This document shows, one piece after another, positions 1 to 7,777 of a stretch of 18,168 nucleotides of DNA (positions are counted from its first letter, which is position 1; each line of letters begins with the position of its first letter). Source of the DNA: an uncultured Bacteroidales bacterium (lineage in GTDB: Bacteria > Bacteroidota > Bacteroidia > Bacteroidales > Bacteroidaceae). Under the pieces are notes generated by a model that was given only the letters and a program-made list of their open reading frames with translations, did no database searches and was not told the DNA's origin. Both the position numbers and the translations under genes were made by a program. The stretch covers positions 1-18,168 of the forward strand of contig CADCOX010000135.1 of the NCBI GenBank assembly GCA_902803195.1. The letters run 5' to 3'.

Positions 1-269
1 GCGAGTAGGTTCTCGCTCTCGAAACGTACTTCGGGCGACTGGTAGACCCAAGTGCCATAGAGGCTTTCTTCTGTAAGCGTCTTGGTGAGCAATCCGCCCA
101 AGAGGCTGTTGAGAATGTCGCCACCTGCTTCGCTGCCAAGTACGCTGCCGAGAATGCTACCGGCATCGGTGCCAGCCGTTGAAGTGCCTGCGCCTGTGCC
201 CGTGGTGAAGCAGCTGCTCAGCGTAAGGCATGCTGCGATGAGCCCTGCAAATAGTGATGACTTTTTCAT
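1..269 (-). CDS. DUF4923-like lipoprotein (partial, C-terminus off left edge)
   Basis: The reading frame starts at the ATG at 269-267 and is still open at base 1, giving 89 codons of N-terminus. It begins MKKSSLFAGLIAACLTLSSC, a type II signal peptide with lipobox L17-S18-S19-C20, so the mature protein should be lipidated at C20 and membrane-anchored. There is no acidic run just after the cysteine of the kind used as a Bacteroidota surface-export signal, so periplasmic-facing anchoring is more likely. A Gly/Ser/Thr/Ala-rich linker follows, then ILNSLLGGLLTK and LYGTWVYQSPEVRFESEN, which resembles the start of the lipocalin-like fold in Bacteroidales DUF4923 proteins. It lies 40 bp downstream of the pseudouridine synthase gene on the same strand. 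The lipoprotein call is firm; the family name rests on partial resemblance, and the function is unknown. Confidence 0.75.
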   Translation of the reverse strand, partial: MKKSSLFAGLIAACLTLSSCFTTGTGAGTSTAGTDAGSILGSVLGSEAGGDILNSLLGGLLTKTLTEESLYGTWVYQSPEVRFESENLL

Positions 270-309
270 TTTCGTAATTATTTAGGGGGTTAAAGTATTT
301 CAGTTAGAT

Positions 310-1281
310 TTAGACTGTTTCGGGGTCTGAAGGTTTAATCATCTCTTCTTCGGAGGACTGCGTAGTTGCCTGAGGGGTTGCATTAAACAACTTCATGAAT
401 TCACGAGGAAAAGGAGTCTCAAAATTCATGGGTTCGCCCGTACGGGGATGGTAGAAGTCGAGTCGATAGGCGTGAAGAGCCAAGCGGCCAATGGGGTCGC
501 TACCATTACCATACTTGCGGTCGCCAACGACAGGATGACCGATGTCCTGCATGTGAACGCGTATCTGGTTCTTTCGTCCCGTCTCCAACTTCAGCTCTAC
601 CAGCGAGTAGCGAGGAGTTGTCTTGAGCGTATGGTAGTGGGTGACGGCATACTTGCCTCCGCCTGGATCAGTAGGTGAGGAATAAGTGATATAGGCTTTG
701 TTGTCTTTGAGCCAACTCTCGATGGTTCCTCCTTCGCGCTCAAGCGTGCCGCTTACGACGGCCACATAACGACGGTCATAGACAATCTCGTGCCAATTAT
801 CCTCGAGAATCTGAGCCGTCTCCAAGTTCTTGGCGTACATCATAAGGCCGCTTGTCTCGCGGTCGAGGCGATGGACCGTGTGGGCGGTACATTTGAAATG
901 TCGCTTGGCAAAGTACTCATCGAGCACCTGCTTGGCCGAATATTGTTTAGCAGTGGCCGGCATAGAGAGGATGCCTTCGCGCTTCTCGATGACAACAAGG
1001 TCTTTGTCCTCATAGACGATGCGGACATACTGATTGAGGAGTTGGTTGGAACGCTTGTGCTTACTGATGCAGACGACTTGGCCAGGACGTAAAGGCTCGT
1101 CGTAACGTGTTGTATTCCGACGATCGACGGTCACACCATGACCTGCAAGAATGTCCTTTGCGCGGTTGCGCGAGATGCCGTCCATCGCCTTGATGATGAA
1201 CTCCAGAAGGGTGGTCTCTTCGCGGACAACATATTCGTTGTACTTCGAGCGCGCGTATTCGATGCCAGTTCTATTTTTCAT
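310..1281 (-). CDS. RluA-family 23S rRNA/tRNA pseudouridine synthase
   Basis: This 323-residue protein should isomerise specific uridines in structured RNA to pseudouridine. An S4-like RNA-binding region spans about residues 22-75 (SRNRAKDILAGHGVTVD). The catalytic domain follows, with the RluA signature HRLDRETSG at 137-145 and catalytic Asp140. The conserved C-terminal RKNQIRVHMQDIGHPVVGD lies around 236-254. Length fits the RluA/RluC/RluD group. The last 20 or so residues are acidic and Thr/Ser-rich and probably disordered. The target base cannot be read from sequence, so no specific symbol is assigned. The gene is 66 bp downstream of the DUF4491 gene and is followed by the lipoprotein gene. 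With rlmH nearby it forms a small rRNA-modification group. Confidence 0.93.
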   Translation of the reverse strand: MKNRTGIEYARSKYNEYVVREETTLLEFIIKAMDGISRNRAKDILAGHGVTVDRRNTTRYDEPLRPGQVVCISKHKRSNQLLNQYVRIVYEDKDLVVIEKREGILSMPATAKQYSAKQVLDEYFAKRHFKCTAHTVHRLDRETSGLMMYAKNLETAQILEDNWHEIVYDRRYVAVVSGTLEREGGTIESWLKDNKAYITYSSPTDPGGGKYAVTHYHTLKTTPRYSLVELKLETGRKNQIRVHMQDIGHPVVGDRKYGNGSDPIGRLALHAYRLDFYHPRTGEPMNFETPFPREFMKLFNATPQATTQSSEEEMIKPSDPETV

Positions 1282-1347
1282 TAGGGTGAAGGGGATTAGT
1301 AGTGAGATAAATGCAAAGGGCAGAGGCCGATGGCTAACGGTATGTCT

Positions 1348-1647
1348 TTAGTCCTTGTAGTCGTCCTTACGTCGAGGATTCATGGGAAACCATCCACGTT
1401 TGACTCGGTTGTGCTGTTGGAAGACCTCGTGAATACCCCAAAATGCTGAGAACGAAACGACTCCAAAGAAGATGCTCAAGAGTTGATGGTGAGTAAGCAA
1501 AGAGGCGATGAAGAACGCTATCCCTAAAAGGAGGAAAGCCCACCAGGAACGTCGTCCGAAATAGTATTCCGCCTTGATGACCAAAGGGTGGAAGAGGCCT
1601 ATCGTTAGAAAGGTGGCAAGTCCTATGAGTATACCTGTGAAGTGCAT
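1348..1647 (-). CDS. DUF4491 family small membrane protein
   Basis: This 99-residue protein has three predicted membrane segments, at about residues 3-22, 35-54 and 56-75. They are followed by a basic, hydrophilic tail ending RRKDDYKD. The opening MHFTGILIGLATFLTIGLFH and the HPLVIKAEYYFG stretch match the conserved start of the Bacteroidota DUF4491 family, and the length is typical. No catalytic motif or signal peptide is visible, and the biochemical role is unknown. The gene starts 20 bp after the rlmH stop, so it is probably cotranscribed with rlmH. That synteny looks like shared transcription rather than evidence of shared function. Confidence 0.85.
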   Translation of the reverse strand: MHFTGILIGLATFLTIGLFHPLVIKAEYYFGRRSWWAFLLLGIAFFIASLLTHHQLLSIFFGVVSFSAFWGIHEVFQQHNRVKRGWFPMNPRRKDDYKD

Positions 1648-1667
1648 GAGTGTATAGTTTCGTGTGA

Positions 1668-2141
1668 TTATTCGTGGTGGTATGGCTCACCTCGGAGAAT
1701 GGTGTGAGCGCGATAGAGTTGTTCGACGAAGAATGCTCGTACCATTTGATGCGAGAAGGTCATTTGAGAGAGCGAAATCTCCTCTTTGGCCAACTGATGT
1801 ATCTCTGGTGCGAAGCCATAAGGTCCTCCGACGACGAATACCAGGCGACGCGCGCCTGCAGCCATACGCTTCTGCAGCCAAGAGGCAAAAGCTACGGACG
1901 TGCGCTCGGACCCATGCTCATCGAGAAGTACCAGATGGTCGCCGGCTTGCAGCTGCTTGCGGATGAGCTCGGCTTCTTGTGCCTTCTGTTGGTCTTCGGA
2001 GAGCGATTTGGTATTACGCAACTCAGGGATGACCACCATCTCGAAAGGAGTGTAGTGGCGAAGCCGCGCAGCATACTCATCGATGAGAGCTCCGATGTGC
2101 GAGTCTGTGGTTTTGCCTATAACGAGCAACGTAATCTTCAT
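1668..2141 (-). CDS. rlmH: 23S rRNA (pseudouridine1915-N3)-methyltransferase RlmH
   Basis: RlmH is a SPOUT-class, SAM-dependent methyltransferase that modifies pseudouridine 1915 in helix 69 of 23S rRNA on assembled 70S ribosomes. The 157-residue length is typical. Visible landmarks are the N-terminal beta strand MKITLLVIGK, LDEHG at 73-77, the SAM-knot VFVVGGPYGF with GGPYG at 105-109, HQMVR at 131-135, EQLYRA at 139-144, and the C-terminal GEPYHHE that closes the active site. The gene begins 3 bp after the stop of the upstream TPR gene and ends 20 bp before the DUF4491 gene, so it sits inside an operon. Confidence 0.97.
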   Translation of the reverse strand: MKITLLVIGKTTDSHIGALIDEYAARLRHYTPFEMVVIPELRNTKSLSEDQQKAQEAELIRKQLQAGDHLVLLDEHGSERTSVAFASWLQKRMAAGARRLVFVVGGPYGFAPEIHQLAKEEISLSQMTFSHQMVRAFFVEQLYRAHTILRGEPYHHE

Positions 2142-2144
2142 GGG

Positions 2145-3848
2145 TTATTGTTTGTCCAAGATTTCTTTCGCCATCGTATCGCCGAGATCGACGGCCTTCT
2201 GGAGCGCGGCGCGTGCTTCGTTGGTCTTGCCTTGCGCCTTCAGGCAGACGCCGAGAATGCGATGAGCATCGGCAAACGAATTGTCGAGAGCAATAGCGGC
2301 ACGTGCGGCTATGATGGCTTCGTCCAATTGACTGAAGCGATAATGGACAGCCGCAAGTTCAGCCTGGAAGAGCGGTTCGCGCGGCTCCATGCGAGCGGCT
2401 TGTTCGATGTCGGAGAGGGCTTGTTGGTACATGCGGCAGCGTAGTTCGGCCTGTTCGCGTTGGTAATAGAAGTTGGCGTTGAGCTCGTTGCGCTTAAGGT
2501 GCTCGTAGTCGTTGAGGTCGATGACCGCAAGCCTATGATGCCCCATGGAGAGATGCGTCTGCGCACGCATGAGAAGCGATGGCGCAGCTTCAACGGGGTA
2601 GGGCTTTGTGTAGCACGCTACAGCGCTGTCTTGGAGAGCCAACGTAGTTGTACTATCGCCTTGAATCTGCTTGCATTGGGCTGCATAGAGGAAATAGCTG
2701 GCATCGCGCATCTTGGTCTTCGTGACGCTGAGGAAGGTGTTGCACGCCTCCTCGTATTGCTTCTGGGCATAAAGGAGATGTCCCTTCAACGCCACATAAA
2801 CAGGCGATTCGTCCTTGGCAATGGCGGCGTCGATGTCGGCTGTAGCGCGTTCGAGCGTCCAAGCTTCGGGTAGCGGAAGGCCTGCTTGTATCCCTCCAAA
2901 GGTGCTGCGGGCGCGTGAGTAGAGAATCTCAGCTTCTTTTACTTTAGCCTTAAGACCTGCGTTCCAGGTCTCGTCGGCTTGCGCATAATCGCCTTTGGCT
3001 GCCAGCATCTCGGCTTTCATCGTGTAGCCGCTTGTCTCCTGTGGGAAGGCTGCGATGAAGTCGTCGACATAGGCGAGATAGAGAGCCGTGTCGCGTGTCC
3101 CGATGAGGTAGATGAAGGTATTGGCGGCAGCTGCATCGTCAGGCAATGCTTTGCGCATGGGGATGTCGCGATAGTCGGCCGACGTGGCGGCAAGGGCGTT
3201 GATGCTGAGGCTCTGCACAAAGGGCGCTGAGACAACATAGCATTTCTGTTCATTCGCATTAGCCGACATTTGTACGAGTCCGATGACTTCGCCTTCGGCG
3301 TTGAGAACAGGGCAGGATGCGCCTTTCTCGGGAACGGCTGTGGGAAGCGTGTAGTAGGCGTAGAGTTCGTTGAATGTCTGATTGTCCTCAATCGGCGTGA
3401 AGGTGGCCACACCCGATTTGTTGGAGAGATAAGGCATCACGTAGACCGTCTCGCCCTTCTGGCTTTGCGTGTTGGCGATATCGAGAGGGCTGGCTTTGCT
3501 GGTAGCCACTTTCACCTTGATGACATTATAGAGCGAGTTGGCTCCGAGAATGTGGGTAATGGGCCACTCTTTGCCGCCCTCATCGATGGCAACGGCACGA
3601 ACAGCACCCCGGAAAGAGTCGTAGTCGGAGAAGGCCGTACCCTCGCCATCTACGAAGAAGCCATTGGTGCTGTGGAGCATCTGTCCTTTGCCATCATAGG
3701 TGATGATGTTGAGTTGCGACTTGCGTGCTTTCTTAAACCATTTAGGCGTTTGTGCCGAGAGCGTTCCTATGCCTGCCATCATGATACAGACGATAAAAGA
3801 ATAGAATACGCGTTGGAGTAAAGAAACCTTTAGAGGATTGATATTCAT
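2145..3848 (-). CDS. Exported degenerate trypsin-fold/TPR protein
   Basis: This 567-residue protein has a signal peptide (hydrophobic core about 14-30, likely cleavage after SA at 31-32), so it is predicted periplasmic. Residues about 45-215 resemble a chymotrypsin-like (S1/HtrA) double barrel: NGFFVDGEGTAFSDYDSF where the HtrA catalytic-His loop would be, then KGASCPVLNAEGEVIGLVQ matching the GNSGGPLLN-G-VIGI catalytic-Ser loop. A Ser remains at 178, but no His is found in the expected TNNHVV-like position and the oxyanion loop is one residue short, so proteolysis is doubtful. Residues about 275-567 form several TPR repeats, clearest at 460-555 (YYQREQAELRCRMYQQALSDIEQAARMEP is one unit). 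It lies 49 bp downstream of recN and 3 bp before rlmH. A scaffold or adaptor role is inferred; no specific function is recognised. Confidence 0.75.
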   Translation of the reverse strand: MNINPLKVSLLQRVFYSFIVCIMMAGIGTLSAQTPKWFKKARKSQLNIITYDGKGQMLHSTNGFFVDGEGTAFSDYDSFRGAVRAVAIDEGGKEWPITHILGANSLYNVIKVKVATSKASPLDIANTQSQKGETVYVMPYLSNKSGVATFTPIEDNQTFNELYAYYTLPTAVPEKGASCPVLNAEGEVIGLVQMSANANEQKCYVVSAPFVQSLSINALAATSADYRDIPMRKALPDDAAAANTFIYLIGTRDTALYLAYVDDFIAAFPQETSGYTMKAEMLAAKGDYAQADETWNAGLKAKVKEAEILYSRARSTFGGIQAGLPLPEAWTLERATADIDAAIAKDESPVYVALKGHLLYAQKQYEEACNTFLSVTKTKMRDASYFLYAAQCKQIQGDSTTTLALQDSAVACYTKPYPVEAAPSLLMRAQTHLSMGHHRLAVIDLNDYEHLKRNELNANFYYQREQAELRCRMYQQALSDIEQAARMEPREPLFQAELAAVHYRFSQLDEAIIAARAAIALDNSFADAHRILGVCLKAQGKTNEARAALQKAVDLGDTMAKEILDKQ

Positions 3849-3897
3849 CGTTTAAACTTGTTTCAATTGAAGGTTTGCGTTAAACGTTTGTGGAACT

Positions 3898-5574
3898 TTA
3901 ATGCGCGGAGCGAAGCAACACACGAGCATTCTCGATGGCTTCGTTGGTCAGTCGCGCCCCGCTGAGCATGTGGGCAATCTCGGTCACACGTTCGTCGTCA
4001 GAAAGCGGTTGGATGTGTGTGGACGTGCCGAGTTCGTCGTCCTGCTTGTAGACGCGGAAGTGGTGGTCGGCCATAGCTGCTATTTGTGGCAAATGGCTGA
4101 TGGAGATGACTTGACGTCCGTTTCGTCCCATTTCAGCCATGATTTGTGCCATGCTCTCGGCGATATGACCACTCACGCCGGTGTCTATCTCGTCGAAGAT
4201 GATCGTCGGCAGACGAACGGCTCCGCTAATCATGGCTTTGAGCGAGAGCATCACACGTGCAATCTCGCCGCCCGAAGCCACCTTGGAGATGGGTTGTAGC
4301 TGTCCGTTCTTGTTGGCGCAGAAGAGGAAGTCAACTTGGTCGCAGCCTGAGGCAACAGGTTGGGGGCGAGGTTGCAGGTCGATGCGGAACTGCACGTTGG
4401 GGATGCCGAGAGGAATCAGACGCTCATGCATCTGGCGTTCCACTTCTTTTGCAGCCTTCGTGCGTTTGGCCGTTAGCTTCTGTCCTGCTGTTTGAAGGGC
4501 TTCGAGCGCTTGTTGCTGTTCTTGGCGCAGGCGGGCGATGTGCTCGTCGCTGTTGTCGATGGCGTCGAGGCGACGACGGAAATCGTTGGCAAGGGCGATG
4601 AGTTCGTCGTCGGTATTGACGTGGTGCTTATGCTGTATGGCATAGAGGCTGCTGAGCCATTCGCTGACTGCGGCCAGGCGGGCTGGGTCGACATCCGTTT
4701 GTTCGGCATAGCTTTGCAGGTCCCGACTGATGTCGTCGAGCTCAATCTTGCAGCTGTCGAGTCGTTCGGCCAGCGTTTCGGTCTCGGGCAGGAGCTCGTG
4801 GATGTTCTCGATGCGATGCGTGGCCTCGCGGAGCATGGCAATTATTCCTTCGTTGGAGGAACCGTCGCCGTTGAGCAAACTGCTTGTGGCCCAAAGCGCC
4901 TCGCGGATTTCCTCGGCGTGCTCCAGCATGCGCGCCTCCTGCTCCATCGTAGCCTGCTTGCCGCTCTCTAATTGGAGTTCGTCAATCTGCGTGAGCTGAT
5001 AGCGGAGATAGTCCTCGTCCTCGCGTCCGTTGGCCAGCGATTGTTCGGCTTCGTGTAAGGCTTCGGTAACTGCTTGGTAATGGGTGAAGCGTTCGGTATA
5101 ATGCTCGCGTTCGGCCTTGTCGTTACCGATGATGTCGAGTATGCTCATCTGGAAATCCTCCTGCGCGAGCAGCAGGTTCTGATGTTGGGAATGGATGTCG
5201 AGCAGTCGTTCGCCGAGTTGGCGCAAGTCGGCAACGGCCGCAGGCGTATCGTTGATGAACGCGCGGCTCTTGCCTGTTGCTGTCAGTTCGCGGCGGATGA
5301 TGCAGTTATGCCCGTCGAAGTCGAGGTCGTGCTGCTCGAAGAAGGCATCCAGTCCGTAGCCGTCGAGGTTGAACTCTGCCTCGATGATGCATCGGTTGGC
5401 TCCGTCCTTGATCATGCGTGTCTCGGCTCGCTGGCCAAGCAACAGGGCGATGGCTCCGAGGAGAATGCTCTTACCGGCGCCTGTCTCGCCCGTGATGACC
5501 GTAAAGCCGCGATCGAGGCGTATGTCGAGCGAAGCGATGAGGGCGTAGTTTTGTATGGAAAGTGACTGTAACAC
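3898..5574 (-). CDS. recN: DNA repair ATPase RecN
   Basis: RecN is an SMC-like ATPase acting in recombinational repair of double-strand breaks. The 558-residue length is typical. The N-terminal ATPase half has MLQSLSIQNYALI, then Walker A GETGAGKS at 29-36. A long Glu/Ala/Leu/Gln-rich coiled coil fills about 150-380. The C-terminal half has the ABC signature VASGGE ending at residue 437, Walker B TIIFDEIDTG with D461-E462, and the H-loop SISHLPQIA with His494. All catalytic elements are intact. The start is 10 bp after the porD-like stop, and the TPR gene follows after 49 bp. The order coaBC-porD-recN is a recognisable Bacteroidota arrangement. Confidence 0.97.
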   Translation of the reverse strand: MLQSLSIQNYALIASLDIRLDRGFTVITGETGAGKSILLGAIALLLGQRAETRMIKDGANRCIIEAEFNLDGYGLDAFFEQHDLDFDGHNCIIRRELTATGKSRAFINDTPAAVADLRQLGERLLDIHSQHQNLLLAQEDFQMSILDIIGNDKAEREHYTERFTHYQAVTEALHEAEQSLANGREDEDYLRYQLTQIDELQLESGKQATMEQEARMLEHAEEIREALWATSSLLNGDGSSNEGIIAMLREATHRIENIHELLPETETLAERLDSCKIELDDISRDLQSYAEQTDVDPARLAAVSEWLSSLYAIQHKHHVNTDDELIALANDFRRRLDAIDNSDEHIARLRQEQQQALEALQTAGQKLTAKRTKAAKEVERQMHERLIPLGIPNVQFRIDLQPRPQPVASGCDQVDFLFCANKNGQLQPISKVASGGEIARVMLSLKAMISGAVRLPTIIFDEIDTGVSGHIAESMAQIMAEMGRNGRQVISISHLPQIAAMADHHFRVYKQDDELGTSTHIQPLSDDERVTEIAHMLSGARLTNEAIENARVLLRSAH

Positions 5575-5584
5575 TATGAACTAG

Positions 5585-6490
5585 CTATTGTTTCAACTTC
5601 TCCCAATAGTTGTCTTGAGAGGGATTGATGCGGAAAAGAATGTCGTAAATGTCCTCACGCTCTTTGCTTGTGCCCTGGCCGCTGAAGATGCTGACAATCT
5701 CGTCGCGCTTGTAGTCGGTAAAGATCTGCGGCAGCAGGCTCAGGGACTTGTCCTCGTGGGATTGCTTGAGCAGGTTGAGCGCTTCGGCGATGGCAGTACG
5801 TGCCTGCTCGGTATTCTCGCTCATGTGGTCGAGGCCCGTGCGGTAATAGGTGTACTGCAGCTGTCGGAACTTCTCCATCGAGCCGTCGAGGTAGTCGTTG
5901 ATGATGGCGTAGCGATTCTTCGAGTCGTCGAAAGCCTTCCAGCCTTTGAATCCTAATGGTTCTGCGTTGGAACAGATGTCCTGAGCTATCTGCAGGATTT
6001 CTGTTCCCGCCATAGGTGCCATCGTGTCGAGGTCGAGCCCGATGATGAGGTAAGCCCAATAGGCCAGCATAGCGCAGAGGTTGTTGTCGATCTGCTCGGG
6101 ACGCCATTCCAGCTGGTCGAACTCCTGGAAGATGAAGTCGAAGCTCTTGTCGTTCATGTTGAAGACAGTTGTCGTGTAGGTAGAGCCATAGACAGGACGG
6201 CTGCTGGCCACGAGCAGACTGCCTTTGAACGAGTTGTCGGTCTCGCTGTAGGTATCGATGGTGATGTTGAACGTACATTGGATGCGCTCGGCCTCGCGGA
6301 ATTGTAGCGATGTCCACGCCCGCTCGTTGAGGAACTGGGTGATGGCTTTTTCCAAAGCCTCGAAGACACCCGACTTGGTGTTGGACACCTGTTGTCGGTT
6401 GATGAGTACCTTGGCGTTCAGCTCCTGAGCGTGCAGCTGACCTGCGCCCATCAGAGCCATGAGGAGGCAAAGCAGAATCTTCTTTCTCAT
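5585..6490 (-). CDS. porD: PorD-like protein (DUF4835), type IX secretion-associated
   Basis: This 301-residue exported protein has a clear signal peptide, MRKKILLCLLMALMGAGQLHA, cleaved before QELN. The mature start QELNAKVLINRQQVSNTKSG, the SLQFREAERIQC segment, the Asn/Thr-rich beta region (residues 80-115) and the helical WAYLIIGLDLDTMAPMAG region are typical of DUF4835, named PorD in type IX secretion annotation. No enzymatic motif is visible. Position between coaBC and recN agrees with the order usual in Bacteroidota. From family knowledge it is thought to be a periplasmic or outer-membrane-associated factor needed for T9SS function. No other T9SS gene is present here, so a working T9SS in this organism is only inferred. 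Confidence 0.85.
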   Translation of the reverse strand: MRKKILLCLLMALMGAGQLHAQELNAKVLINRQQVSNTKSGVFEALEKAITQFLNERAWTSLQFREAERIQCTFNITIDTYSETDNSFKGSLLVASSRPVYGSTYTTTVFNMNDKSFDFIFQEFDQLEWRPEQIDNNLCAMLAYWAYLIIGLDLDTMAPMAGTEILQIAQDICSNAEPLGFKGWKAFDDSKNRYAIINDYLDGSMEKFRQLQYTYYRTGLDHMSENTEQARTAIAEALNLLKQSHEDKSLSLLPQIFTDYKRDEIVSIFSGQGTSKEREDIYDILFRINPSQDNYWEKLKQ

Positions 6491-6502
6491 GCGGCTTAGG
6501 AT

Positions 6503-7690
6503 TTAGGAGTTGAAGAGCGATGCGAGATGGTCGACGATGTCGTGTGCCACCTCCGTTTTGGGCTTGAGGGGGAAGGGGATTGCATCGGTCGGCGTGATGA
6601 TGGTCACCTTGTTGGTATCGTGTTGGAAGCCGGCACCTTCGTCCTGCAGGGAGTTGAGGACGATGAAGTCGAAGTTCTTCTTCTGCAGCTTAGCTTGGGC
6701 ATGCTCGACCTCGTCGTGCGTCTCGAGGGCGAAGCCGACGAGGCGCTGGTGGGGCTGCTTCATCGCTCCCAATCCACGGGCAATGTCCTGAGTAGGTTTC
6801 AGCCGTAGTACGAGTCCGTCGCCTTCGCGCTTGATCTTCTGGTCGGCAACGGCGTCGGGGGTGAAGTCGGCTACGGCCGCACAAAGGATGGCTGCGTCAG
6901 CCTCGGGGAATCTTTGGCTGGCTGCTTGCCACATCTGCTCGGCACTCTCGACGTGTGTGGTCTCGATGCCTGAGGCGGTAGTCTTTAGTTGCATGGGCCC
7001 GCAGACGAGGTCGACCTGAGCGCCACGTCGTGCACATTCCTCGGCCAAGGCTATTCCCATTTTCCCGCTTGAGTAGTTGCCGATGAAGCGAACGGGGTCG
7101 ATGCGCTCGTAGGTCGGACCGGCCGTGATGAGGATGCGACGTCCTGTCAGGTCGCGTGGCTTCGTAAGGGCTGCGAGCACCACTTCGGCGATGCGTTCGG
7201 GCTCCTCCATACGTCCTTTGCCGACGAGGTGGCTGGCCAGTTCGCCGCTGGCAGGCTCGATGACGGTCACGCCCCGTAGGCGTAGCAGCTGCAGGTTGTC
7301 CTGCGTGGCGGGATGCGCCCACATGTCGAGGTCCATGGCGGGAGCGATGAACACGGGAGCCTTCATCGAGAGATAGGTGGTGATGAGCATGTTGTCAGCT
7401 ATGCCGTGTGCCATCTTGCCTATCGTCGAGGCCGTGGCGGGAGCGATGACCATCGCATCTGCCCACAGGCCCAGGCTGACGTGGCTGTGCCAGGTGCCGT
7501 CGCGCTGGGCGAAGAAGTCGCTGATGACTGGCTTCGACGTGAGAGCCGAGAGCGTGACGGGAGTGATGAACTCCTTGCCGGCAGGCGTGATGACGACTTG
7601 CACTTCGTGGCCTTGCTTGACGAATTGCCGGATAAGCGTGCATGCCTTGTAGGCTGCTATGCTGCCTGTGATGCCAAGAACTATATTCAT
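6503..7690 (-). CDS. coaBC: Bifunctional CoaBC: PPC decarboxylase / PPC synthetase
   Basis: This enzyme joins cysteine to 4'-phosphopantothenate (CoaB) and decarboxylates the product to 4'-phosphopantetheine (CoaC) for CoA synthesis. At 395 residues it is of normal length. The FMN-binding CoaC half (1 to about 180) has GITGSIAAYKA near the start, the catalytic-type His70 in SHVSLGLWAD, and APATASTIGKMA. Two usually conserved decarboxylase residues differ: the PxMNxxMW motif reads PAMDLDMW (Asp120), and the ACG active-site Cys position is Ser153 in ELASHLVGKGRM. The CoaB half has ITAGPTYERIDPVRFIGNYSSGKMG (188-212), AAVADF (271-276) and KIKRE (285-289). The start is 12 bp upstream-spaced from porD, and 87 bp separate it from the exonuclease gene. 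Confidence 0.95.
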   Translation of the reverse strand: MNIVLGITGSIAAYKACTLIRQFVKQGHEVQVVITPAGKEFITPVTLSALTSKPVISDFFAQRDGTWHSHVSLGLWADAMVIAPATASTIGKMAHGIADNMLITTYLSMKAPVFIAPAMDLDMWAHPATQDNLQLLRLRGVTVIEPASGELASHLVGKGRMEEPERIAEVVLAALTKPRDLTGRRILITAGPTYERIDPVRFIGNYSSGKMGIALAEECARRGAQVDLVCGPMQLKTTASGIETTHVESAEQMWQAASQRFPEADAAILCAAVADFTPDAVADQKIKREGDGLVLRLKPTQDIARGLGAMKQPHQRLVGFALETHDEVEHAQAKLQKKNFDFIVLNSLQDEGAGFQHDTNKVTIITPTDAIPFPLKPKTEVAHDIVDHLASLFNS

Positions 7691-7777
7691 CTGGGTAAAG
7701 GGGCGTGAGGGTTGGACAATAGTTATGGGAGCGTCCGGTAAGCCTTGCTTGCGGCATGCTGTCGCCGGGCTTGATGA

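Noticed and set aside
1674..2444. 256-codon open frame opposite rlmH and the TPR gene
   Set aside because: It spans two unrelated real genes on the other strand and shows no recognisable family or start signal.
3849..3886. CGTTTAA/TTAAACG inverted repeat between recN and the TPR gene
   Set aside because: Only 7 bp with a 24-base loop in AT-rich sequence; likely by chance, with no T-tract or promoter alongside.
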